Shown in pieces: positions 11,640-22,400 of a stretch of DNA of 64,000 bases. The notes under the pieces were generated by a model. The model saw only the letters and a program-made list of their open reading frames with translations, was not told the origin of the DNA and searched no databases. The DNA is from Lumbricus terrestris. Lineage: Eukaryota; Annelida; Clitellata; Crassiclitellata; Lumbricidae. Numbering within the stretch: the first letter of the stretch is position 1; the number at the start of each line of letters is the position of its first letter. The position numbers were made by a program, and so were the translations under genes. The DNA lies in NCBI GenBank assembly GCA_949752735.1, contig OX457052.1:39328051-39392050 (forward strand), in the 5' to 3' direction.

Positions 11640-12780
11640 TGTTAAAATCTGTCAGAGGTTGGCAAGGGCGGATACAGAAATTTTCGAAGGGGGGCCAAAA
11701 TTTTTGGTATTTGTATTTTTTAAAATTTGTTTGACTATGGTTTAGTCCAGACAATGTTAGTTTGGTTTATGTACCGGTACGTTTTTAATCAAATTGACAT
11801 TTAGGCTATAATCATGTTGATTTAGCAAATTGTATTACACATCTGTAACTGCATGCATAAAAAAGGGACAGCACTGCATTAGCAGATTTTCTTCCCTTTA
11901 GGGTTGTCTTGTTGACAACATTTACCAATTTATCTTAAACTTTCTGGGGGATTTTCATTTCTAAATTTACCTGAGATTCCTGTTCTTGTTACGTCAACAA
12001 ACAGCTGATTACGGTAATTGATTGATTGAAGATTCAGGGCAAGGTCATGAGCTACTACTTGATAATAACCTATACTGAACGAGGATCTTGAGGTGTCATT
12101 GAAGAAGCAGTGGGTCGTGGCTCAGGAGCAATAACACACTCAGTCCCTATTTATAAGAACTCAATCATGCAATGTTTTGACAAATATGGTCATTTAATTG
12201 GCTCAAATGAACAGTTGTCACTATGCTGTTGGCCTAAGTTCCTGCACACTTTTGATATAGGCTTACAGCTTCTTCAAATTGGAAAGTTTCAACACTGGAG
12301 ATAATTCCTATGCTTTACTCTCTCTTACAAATGAAATCAGTTCTGCAAAAAAGCTTTGCATAATATTCTCTGGAAGTTCTCGCTGTCTTCCAATCTCTGG
12401 CAAATTTGAACATGTTATGGGCAATCTATCGCTTTAGCGTTCTCAAGTATTCACCATTGCACGAACTCGATATGTGTTGGCCACACACACGCTAGATTGT
12501 CGAAAGAACGGGCTACGATTTTGATCTCAAGGTGACTGTTGGCACACGTTCAGTCAGAAAATTTGGAAATTGTGCATTGGAGTTGAGCCGCAGTGCTGCA
12601 GCTGTTTCCGGCAATCCAAGGGAGATAGCCTACCTCTTCCAGAGACCGTCAATCTGCACACAGCGTTTCGAAGCCGTTGTTTTAGTAATTAGAGGTACCT
12701 TTGCATAACCCCCCCAGGGATGAGAATCATGCACCCTAAGCTTGAACACTTCAGTTTTTTAATTTAGTTTTTGCCTGAGG
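11640..12780. other. Loop of foldback element, no gene
   Basis: No recognisable protein or RNA gene. Part of 12430-12700 again resembles the 11250-11400 stretch in inverted orientation (cgaactcgatatgtgttggcc against a counterpart near 11340-11375). Confidence 0.35.
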
Positions 12781-12789
12781 AAAATAATG

Positions 12790-13500
12790 AATACCGAAGG
12801 GAAAAATGATAATAATGACAATAATAATAATTTAATAATAAATAGAAGTTGGATCATTGATAATAATTTTTATTATATAGATGTGGGATCGATGGAAAGA
12901 TCATTGATTAAATTGGAGCTGGTTTGATAAAAATAATCGCAAATTTAAATAGAAGTTGGATTGATAAAAAAATATTGCCCAGAATAGAAGCTGGATTGAT
13001 AAAAACGAATTCTTACTGAAATGGACTCTTGATTAATGAAAAGTAGTCATGCCAAAGTAGAAGTCGAATTGATGAAAATAACAGGCCTAGTACTGCATCG
13101 GGGGAATTATTTCGAACGCCGAAATGATAGTTACCAACAGTTTAAATCGGCAAATTTTAACCTGACATAGGCCCTATATGATTTAAAATGAGTCATTCCA
13201 GTAACAAACGGACATTTTGACATTTCGATAACAGGTGCAAACAAGTAAATTAAGAATCATCTGCTGTTGTGACACGAAACATCAATTACACGCTACGAAA
13301 TAATGCCGTATAGCCTACGCGGTATTCAGTGTTGAATACGCAACTTCACCTAATATCGCTCACCGATCAAAATAAATCAAAATAAATTCAAATATCAATT
13401 TTCCAGCGTGCCTTGACTCCCAGTTCTCTTCTACAATATGTTAGGTATACTTACACAAAATATCAACTAATCTTCCAGTTTTGCACGATTTCTGAGCTTA
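12790..13500 (-). repeat. Right arm of foldback element
   Basis: Reverse complement of 10385-11030, running through 'ttaggtatacttacacaaaa' down to the AAT-rich inner boundary. Confidence 0.8.
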
Positions 13501-14097
13501 TCGATCGGACTATAAATTATTGTGAAAAAAGTATTGGTATCGAGTATCGCTGACAGGCTAAAAAAAGTATCGGCGATACGCATGCGATACCAACAAAATT
13601 AAACTATCGCGATACTCGCCGCGATACTGAAAAAGTATCGGCGATACCAAGTATTGCGATACTTTATCGCGATATTAACAGCCCTGTTAAATATAAGGCA
13701 TACACATCTGGCCCGGTAGTAGGCAACACCTTTGCTTCTTTCACGGAACCACCAGCAACAGTTACATCTATATCTCCAAATGTGACTGTTGAGAGCTGAA
13801 TGGACAGGAATGAAGCTAGCTAGATCAGCTTTGCTTTCAGGCACACCAAGAACATTCAGCCAATTTTCCGACAACGGAGGTCCGCTATTTCAAGACTCAA
13901 TACAATGACGAAGTTGTGGTCATAGTCACCATTTCTGTATGGTTTCACTATTTTATAAGCAATGTCCAGGTCCAGTATCTATCCAAGACAATAATTATTG
14001 ACACTCTTGTTAGCCAATCGATAAGTAGCCTACCTTTACACAGGCAACCATTGCATTTGCCAGGTCACCAAATGTCGTTGCCTTTAGAGGGTCCCTA

Positions 14098-14600
14098 TTG
14101 TTTGTGCCATTGCTTTTTCCATTGGTTGTCTATAATTTATCTGGAACGCGACATATTAATTGTGACACGATTTATTGGGCATATCGCAAAATTTGGTCAT
14201 GTCTCCTATTATATGCAGATGTCTTGCATTGGCTCCGTTTCCAGCAGCGTATTGTCTACATGGTTTGTGTGCTGTTTAGGCAGTTATTTGAGGGACTAGC
14301 CTCTGCAAGAACTCTGTTTTCAAACTCGGGTGTCCAGCGTCGATCCACTCTTCGGTTGGCGGACCAAACTGAGCTTCTGCTCTTCGACAGCAACGTTCAT
14401 TCTCTGTGGCTGGTTCCACAACCTGAAATGTCCACCCTTTTTCACAGCGCTTATTGTCCATTGGTCACTCCACTCCGTTCCTTAAGATTCTAAAAACCGT
14501 CCTATTCAGTCGGGGTTATAAGGTCGGGAGTGATAGCGAGTAGCATACCTTGAAGAGGCCCTACATAAAATATTCTAAATAAATAAATGCTATGCCTCAA
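14098..14600 (+). pseudogene. CR1/L2-like LINE 3' end fragment
   Basis: The frame reads LHWLRFQQRIVYMVCVLF and later FSNSGVQRRSTLRLAD, matching the usual C-terminal tail of CR1/L2-group ORF2 (LHWLPVxxRIxYK... GxTxWN). Frameshifts follow, then a tail ending 'cttgaagaggccctacataaaat' and AAATAAATAAATG. It is 5'-truncated and dead. Confidence 0.7.
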
Positions 14601-14939
14601 AAAGTTTCTGACTGGGCAAGTTACTTTTCAGAAAGCATCCAATGTCACTGGTTTTGAGGGAAGCTCATGGCATGATATTGGTGCCAGTTCCATGGGATAG
14701 TCAGCTTGAATGGTGTGATAAGGTCTGTGTGATAACTTCGTCGGTGTTCTTTTGAAGAACGCTCCGTGGTTCAAGACCTGCTGATGGAATTGTGATAATT
14801 TGAATGATCATTTCTGGCCAAATAAGAGAACATTGTTGATAAATTCCACAGCACAAGCCCCAGATATGCCATCTCACAAAGACCTGGTAAAAAACTTAGG
14901 CCTAAATCAAATTCCGATTGCATACATGACTGCACTTGT

Positions 14940-15450
14940 AGCCATTTAGGATTGTGGTCGCCATTTTGTCCGCCATTTTGGTTTTGTGCCGTGCTACATT
15001 ACATGTGTGAGATTTGTTCCATCCTATACTTTGACCTCGAAAATGTTGATTTAGACCCTGAAATCATAATTCCATTGCATACTTGACTTCACCTATAGCC
15101 GTTTTAAGATTCTGGCGGCCATTTTGTCCGCCATTTTGGTTTTCGTGCAGTGCTACATATGTGACCTTGGTTCCTTCTCATTCCTTGACCTCTAAAATGT
15201 TGATTTAGACTCTGAAATCATGTTTCTATTGCATACATAACTTCATTTATAGCCATTTAAGATTCTGGCGGCCATTTTGTCCGCCATTTTGATTTTCTTG
15301 CAGTGCTACATATATATCTTTGATTCCATTGCATTCCTTGAACCCTATCATCTTAATTTAGAGTCTAAAACCGTGTTCCTATCACATGCAATACTTTACT
15401 TTTGGTCATTTGAAGCAATTGGCAGACATTTTGTCCGCCATCTTGTTTTC
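14940..15450 (-). repeat. Subterminal ~155-bp array, right arm
   Basis: Inverted counterpart of the 8500-9300 array, with GGCGGCCATTTTGTCCGCCA cores at about 14960, 15115 and 15267. A direct copy lies at 30640-31120. Confidence 0.8.
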
Positions 15451-15600
15451 CCATGAAACGGCTAAAAATCCAGCTTGCTAACCGCGATTTTCGTTTTCAG
15501 GAGGGTCAAATTAGTCTAGAAACACCGGTTAGCAAATTGTTACATGATTTGCTTCTAACAGTGATTTCTAGAGCCCTTTTGAGATTCCAAGCCTAGACTA

Positions 15601-16195
15601 CAATGGTGTGGACCAATATCGTAGTCAGCACATCAGACTAACGTAGCGCCGCTCGAAGGTGAAGGTTATTCACGAGAGCTGCGTGGAGTCCGAAAGGTTG
15701 TCAAAAGATATCAGAAATCATATAGCCTAGGGTCCTAGGCCTGCCAAATTGCTAAATATAGGATTTAGTAGTCTCGAGACTTCTACAAAGCGAAGTCGAG
15801 TGAGTCAACTTATTCACAGGCGCTTAGTTAAAATGAAATCGAAAAACGGGTGTGCAAAAATCAGTTCCAGATCTAGGTTAAAAAAAGAGGTGTGTAACTG
15901 GACGATCATGGACGGCGTCCACGCACCTGAACCCCGTCCTACCACTAATTGAACCAGCACAATACGAAAGGTAACGGGGAGCGCTTCTATCTACACTTTA
16001 AGTACTACCAATTACCAAAGAGTCACGAAGGCAGAGAGTCAGAGGGTAAGGTGGTGCCCTGCGCCTGGCTTTCGAGTGGCGCTCTAGAGATTTGGAGATA
16101 ACGAAATTAAATGGTGCATGGAATTGAAACGGTGACTTGGCAAGTAAGGGAAAGATGAGCGAGAACTGTCATTTAGGACTGCGGCCCTAGTTTTC
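15601..16195. other. Downstream flank of cGAS-like gene 2
   Basis: No gene is supported. A 67-codon open frame at 15749-15952 has no recognisable features. The expected 3' UTR of gene 2 lies here, without a clear poly(A) signal. Confidence 0.35.
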
Positions 16196-16471
16196 TTAAA
16201 GGGTTGGGTATCTAATGGACCAGTCACCATTGTTGGCAGATTGCTTCCTCTGATCGAATTGAAAATTTCGGATCTTTGCCACATTGTTGCGGATGTCCCA
16301 GATTTTTTCCATCTTCAGTAGATTAATCTGTCGATTGAAGTACTGCGGGAGAGAACCATTGTTAACAAACGTCAGAAGACTTTCCAGACATCCGTAGTAC
16401 CTCAAGGACAGGTACTGAGGTTGCCAGTATTTAGGATCCGGATACTTTTCTAATTCCAAAAACCAAGCATT
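16196..16471 (-). CDS. cGAS-like gene 2, exon 3
   Basis: Acceptor GTTTTTAG|AATGCT, then NAWFLELEKYPDPKYW through LPQYFNRQINLL. Stop TAA at 16196-16198. The last ~15 residues differ from gene 1 because of a frame-changing indel in the final exon. Confidence 0.82.
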   Translation of the reverse strand, partial: NAWFLELEKYPDPKYWQPQYLSLRYYGCLESLLTFVNNGSLPQYFNRQINLLKMEKIWDIRNNVAKIRNFQFDQRKQSANNGDWSIRYPTL

Positions 16472-19400
16472 CTAAAAACAACAAAGAAACAAGCCCAAGT
16501 AGAAGTGGAGTATATAATAAAAATTCTGCAGCTGAATTCGATTAAGACGAAAGGCACGAGCCAGCCTTAAAATTCATATCCTAGCTGTACGTGAACGTAG
16601 AGTGTCTTAAGATAAGACTATAATATCGAGGCTCAATGATGAATTACTTGGCTGCAGTTTAAGTTCCTCATCTGGAAGAACTTTGAAGGGTATAGGCTAA
16701 TAGTCACCGGAGATTGTCTTTACTCTCATTCTCCTCTCTCCTCAGAGCTTGATCTTCGATTCTTCTGTTACTCTCTTCAATCTGCTGGTGAACGATCTTA
16801 CCTAATTACTTATCTGAAAATTAACAGGGTTGTGTTTAGCTCGTCATACGGCTATAGGCCTACAAGCATCAGATTGCACGTGTAATGTAATGTGCATCTA
16901 AAAAATTTCACAGCCTAATAAAGAAACCACGACAGGGAGACGAGTCTATTCAACGGCGCTACAGCAAACCAACTCAGAAATAGCCAGACTTCTCTGTTCG
17001 TTCTGTGCCAGGCCAGAGTCCGGTGAGATCAAATCGAGGAGCATGCAGCGTACGTAGTGCTGTTGTCGGCGATCAGTGATATTTTGGTTTTGTGTGGCGG
17101 GCGCAGGAGTCGTATCAGGAGGAGATGGCTTGAAAATTCTCGTTTTTGTTGTCAGAGGAGTCAGCAAGAAGACTCCAAGTATACCTGGGACTCTGTAGCT
17201 GACGCAAAAAATCCGGAGCACCTACCCGGGAGTCGGAACAATTCCTAACTAGCGTCGACGGTGGAACAAACAACATGTGTGGAGTTCGACGCTCCTCGTC
17301 GCTTGCGCTTCTGGCCTGGCACTACCGGGAGGGAGCCCCCTTGCCCCCGGATCTAGCATTTCCCGGTCTCCCGACCTTCCGCTCAGCGACAGGAACGCTT
17401 GGCCCAAGTTGAACTCCGGTGTAGTCTTCGGGGAGGCCAACGGGCGTGCTACTTCCGGTTGTTTGAGTACCCCCCCGGGTCTTACGATACGGGCCTCGCC
17501 TTCTTCAATCTCCCTATTCCCTTCCCTATCTAGGGTGGAATAACCGGCCTGGGAGGGGAACCCCAGTCTATCCAAATGAAAGTAGTCGGGCCTAGGTTTT
17601 CCCATCAGCCTAGCACTCCGCCTACTGTCTGGCATAGGACCTGCGCTGGCTCCCTCTTCCTCATCTTGACAAGGTCCAGCCGAGTATGGCGCGGAAGGGC
17701 ATTGCCCTACAATGGTTTCAGAGTCACCACCTGGGTCCGTCTGCTCACCTCGGTCTTGCCGGCTTTCTCTCACTTCCTCTACCGCCCATCGCATCTCAGC
17801 CCGACGGTCATCTAGTTCGGCGCTCAATCTCGCCCACCTGTCCCGAACATCGTCTTGCTCGGCGAACACGACTTCCATCTCATTTGAGATATCCATTATC
17901 CTTCCTTCTATCTGTCTTTGGCGTCCGTCTACCTGTCTCACACTATCATCGATCTGTCTCACACTTCCTTCGATCTGTCTCTGTCGTTCGTCCACCTGTC
18001 TCACACTATCATCGATCTGTCTCACACTCCCCTCCAATTGTCTCACTTTAGTATCAATGCCTTTCATTCTACTGTCCACACTCAACAGGGTTTGGCTCAT
18101 GCTTGACAGCATCGCCATCAATCCTGCATCCGTCCCAATCGGTCGTTGTCCTCCTTCCTCCCTTCTTTCCATATCTATCTCGGTCTCGTCTCCGTCGTCA
18201 GTCACAGAAACTTTAGACATGACACTTCAAATAGCAAATGCTATAGTCTTTAATACAAAATACAATGAAAAGTCACAATACTAAATAGCGCAATATAATA
18301 CTCAACGGCTAAAAATACATTCACTCCACATATATTCGTCTCTATAACTACAGGCAACGGCTGATCAAGGTAATTTCTGGTCTGGGTTTTTCCCTTACTA
18401 ATCAAACATTCACGGCTGAAGGTCTAGTTCATAACATACCGCTGAGCTCGTAGTTTACTGTCTTCCACGATCTCGACGTTAATGTCCTCTTTCTCCGCTT
18501 GAATCACTGAATAATCCTGAGTCCTTCTCCTTGCTTCCTGCTGCAACGTAATTTAGATCCTTGTCGTCGTAATCGCCAATTTCGTCCTTTCGTTTCCTCT
18601 CTTCGTCGTCGTTACTCAACCACTTCGTTCGGCAGAGTCTCTCTTCGGTCCACTTCACTTCAATAATCGCACTGATCCTTTTAACGTCGTTCTGATGTCG
18701 GCATCCAAGAAGACGGGCTTCGTTTCGCATACTTTTCGACGAACAATCCAACTTTAATCACATAATTTAGAGCGCAACTTCCACGAAGAATCCAACGTCA
18801 ACAGAGCGAGCGAGAGCGAACGAACAAGCCCTGATTGCTTGCGCTCGTCCCTTTTAAACACTTTCCATGCTGAGCTAAGCAGAAATTCAGCATTTGCACG
18901 GTCTCTCTTCCTTTGACTCTTTGCCTCTGTCTGTTGTACGTGCCGCGATCCTGGTCTGTCAGCCACGCCATCACGTCTAGAAATCGCTGATGCAGCGGGT
19001 CCTGGTACAACCTCGTCAGCATGGTCTACTAAATCAGCTGTCTGCCTTCCCACATATCACCACACACATCCATACACATACACACATAGTTAACTACAAT
19101 TGCTATTAAAAGGCGCTATATCAAGTGCAATCTTATAGAATCGCACACTCTCCTCTTCTCACAAAAAGACCGAGACCACGAGGTCTAATTTTAGTTAACG
19201 ATGTGTCCTCAAATATTATCAAACCCTATTCTAACATCAAAATCAATGCAGTCAGCCCTATATAGCTAAGTGTAATCACAGTCCCTATTTTACTCTTAAC
19301 ACAATATACGTTGCAATGTCTTCAGCAATTACATGACCTTAAATAGTACTTCAATGTTCTTACAATTCAATCACATCAATCAATTCGACAATAATCCATC

Positions 19401-22400
19401 AATCAAGGCAGTTCATAAATCAATCAATGCCTGTTACAATCACTCAATGTTCTCTATTAATAACTGTTCACCCTATTTACTTCAGTAAACTTCTCACAGT
19501 TCATGTCACAGTTCATTTCCACTCATAATAATTCAAAGTAAACAAGAATACACATATGCATGCACTACAAATAACGACTTGGCTTTCGCTTCGATCGATC
19601 TTCTCGTTTGTACGCTGACGATCGGATAATAATAATAGAAAACAGAGTCCCAACCGTTGAATCATCGAAGACGGCCGATGGCGACTGGTATAGGTAACCT
19701 TCGAGTCTGGTTCAGTTGTTGAAGAGAACGTCCCAAGCCCAGTTGGTGCGCCAGATGAAGTATAAGCTCAGCACTATCACTTCTACGGCCCAGGCGTTCA
19801 TGGCCGCCTCTCGTAATATGTCGCCAATGCTTCCTAGGAATTCCATTTCGGTTGCTGGAAGATTCTGATGGGTGAAACGAAGAATCACCTGTACTGCCAG
19901 GCACCAGATGTCGTAGTTCCAGGGTAAGGGTTGACCCTGCGACGGAGGTGCTCCCGAACGTCGTGTAGTCGTCTCTGGCCGTGTCACTGCCACAACTCCC
20001 AGTCGTTGGTTCCAGGTTTGTAGAACTTCTCTCGCATTTGGAGTTCGCGTCAGAGTGTAGATAGAGAGTAGCATGACCGGAATCACGTCTCGTTCTATCC
20101 CGAGGGGTGGAACGCTTTGGTGAAGTCGTTCGACATCCCGGTGGGCCAAGCTTGGTGTGCCCACCTCCATCATCTTTTCGACCATAAGGTAGAGCAGTCC
20201 ATTGGAGTGGCTTCGCCAGGAGGGTAGGTTAGTAGGACGCCTCTCGCCTCTCCCTGATGTGCAGGTCCAGATTCCGTTGTCGTGGGATGTTGTTTCAGAC
20301 CTCGTCGCCGTAGAAATGTCAGATAATGGCAGTTCATCTTCTTCCACGTCAGCGTTCTTGGGCGTGCTATGAGAGTTTCCCAATCCAGCCAGAAAATCGT
20401 CAAAGGACGTGCTTGCGGTGTCCCCCGTTGCCATTCCCAACAACGCTCCAATCATAAGATTTTCCTCGTTATCCGACATTGTTCGTTTTCTTTCTTTCTT
20501 CCTTTATTACTCGATTAACGATAATCGCCTCCTCTTAATTCGTTGGCGGCTGACGCTGAACTACCCCACAGAGCTCGTCTTTTGTCTTAATAGACCCTTG
20601 TTCACACCTCCCGCACCCATATACAACCTCACTTTGTTAAGTGGCCCTAAGTACCACTCCTCCTACAAATTGCCATGTAGGTATAAAACCATATGTCATT
20701 GTCATCTTCTTCGCTCCTCCCGCTTCAGCGACGATAGTTGGTTGGTTGCAGCATCACACTTCCCTTCTCAAATTCCGCTTGCTGTCCATCAACCTCGGCG
20801 TCGTATCTGTGGTTGCCCCACGGCGTACACTTGGCCTAATTTGTTCGCCATCCCCATAATCGTTTTGATCCAGATCTGTTTCTGTCCTTCGGCCTACTTC
20901 TTTTTCACATTCGTAATACTCTAATAATCGTTCTACAGTTTTTCTTCTTTCTTCTACTAATTACATCTCGTGCAGCCTTATCCTTCTACTTCTTTTATGG
21001 ACGGCTGTCCGGCACAAATTGTTTTCTGTCTAGGCCCACTGGTGGAACGGTATCATCGTCCTCTTTAGTGGCCCAAAGTACACGTCCTCCTCTCCCCATC
21101 CGTCTATTCGTGTAGCTCCCATGGAAGTCCCGGGCTGACGATAGCCTTGCTTCCTCGCAGCTCGTCCGCTGTCAGACTTCCTGTCGACTCCCTTCCGCCT
21201 CCTGTTACTGTAGCTCCTTCCTCGTAGTACTCTGAAACATCTCGCTGTCCCTCCGGTACTGTCTTCCTCTTCCCACAGTGCCGCAGTGTCTAATTCCATG
21301 TCACTGAACGGTGGAACGATAACGTCTCTATCCTCCACCACCGTACCACAGCGAGTTTCCGTGTTCAGAAAATGCAGATCGGCTCTCCTTCCCATAATTT
21401 CAATCCATTTTTGTCTCATATTCCACACAATGTGTTGGTCAGCCATCCATTTGTATCCCAACAAAATTTCGTCTACTTCCGGTGTCACTAACGCATCCAC
21501 GTAGAATATTCGACCAACCATCTGTAGTGCTAGTCTAGTTCGTCCCAGAACAGTTATTGGAGAATTGTTCGCTGCATATATAGTATGATGTGACGGCCTG
21601 ATGTCAGCGTCTCTGACTAATCTTGCTGGCGCTAGAGAAATGTGCGCTCCAGTGTCTAATAAACAATCCTGCCAGTGCCCGTTCAACTTCATTCTTAAAT
21701 ATGGGCTGGTTGAATTCGGTACAAAGCGTACATTGTGCGTCTGTGGTTCCTGCTCAAAATGTTGTTGTTCGTTTCTCCAATTTCCGTTTGCATTTCTCTC
21801 GTTTTGCATCCTGTGTGGACAAAATCTTATCAAATGTCGGCCCTGACAAAAAAAACAGCGACGTGTGTCGTAGTGAGGCTCTTGCTGATGATGGTATCTC
21901 TGTTGTTGATAATTCCTATGTTGATTATTATTGTAGCGTGGCGCGTAGTACATATCATTATCGTTCCTCGGAGGTCGCATCGCTCTGACGTCATTCCTTC
22001 TCTGATTTGTTTGGCCGAAATTTCTCTGTCTATTTCGGTTCCAATTATTGTTGTAGCGCCGTCCGTTGTCTCTTTCTGAATCCTCGTCATTTTCTGTTAA
22101 CCTTCTCACGCGATCATTTCCTCTGTTTCCGTTTCCCCAATTTCCATTTCTTTCCGCTTGCTTGTAACTGTGTAGCCTCAACGCTATCTTCACAGCTTCC
22201 GTCAATTTCTGTGGCTCTTTTTCTTGTACCTTAAGCGATAATTGTCTGTCCTCCATGGCGTCTAGAAAAGCTTTTACGGCTATCATGTCTCCCTGAGCTG
22301 ACGGTTTTCCTGGATACGCTAGCATCATCAGTCTACCTATTTCAGTTCCGAGTTGGCCCAAGTCTTCATTTTGTTTTTGTCTCTTGGAGTTTAGTTGAAC

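Larger units (their letters stand above)
9958..13686. mobile_element. hAT-like foldback element with long inverted arms
   Basis: It begins CAGGGCTGTTAA and ends TTAACAGCCCTG. It is flanked by an exact 8-bp duplication TTAAATAT (9950-9957 and 13687-13694). Inside the short ends are (AATACCAATACC)-like subrepeats and then near-identical arms, about 10385-11030 and 12790-13500, in inverted orientation. The central ~1.7 kb holds a SINE and no transposase. It lies inside the outer element. Confidence 0.82.
8360..15600. mobile_element. Outer inverted-repeat element, copy 1 (interrupted)
   Basis: The left end starts TAGTCTAGGCTTGGAATC at 8360 and the right end is its complement, finishing at 15600. 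The similarity runs several hundred bases inward on both sides, including ~155-bp subterminal units. At most a 3-bp flank (CAA) is shared outside the ends, so the superfamily is unclear. A hAT-like foldback (9958-13686) has inserted into it. A second copy of its right half lies at 27930-31262. No intact transposase is seen. Confidence 0.65.

Noticed and set aside
17277..18284. Plus-strand ORFs of 88-190 codons, repeated at 23290-24297
   Set aside because: Antisense shadows of the gag N-terminus in the two LTRs.
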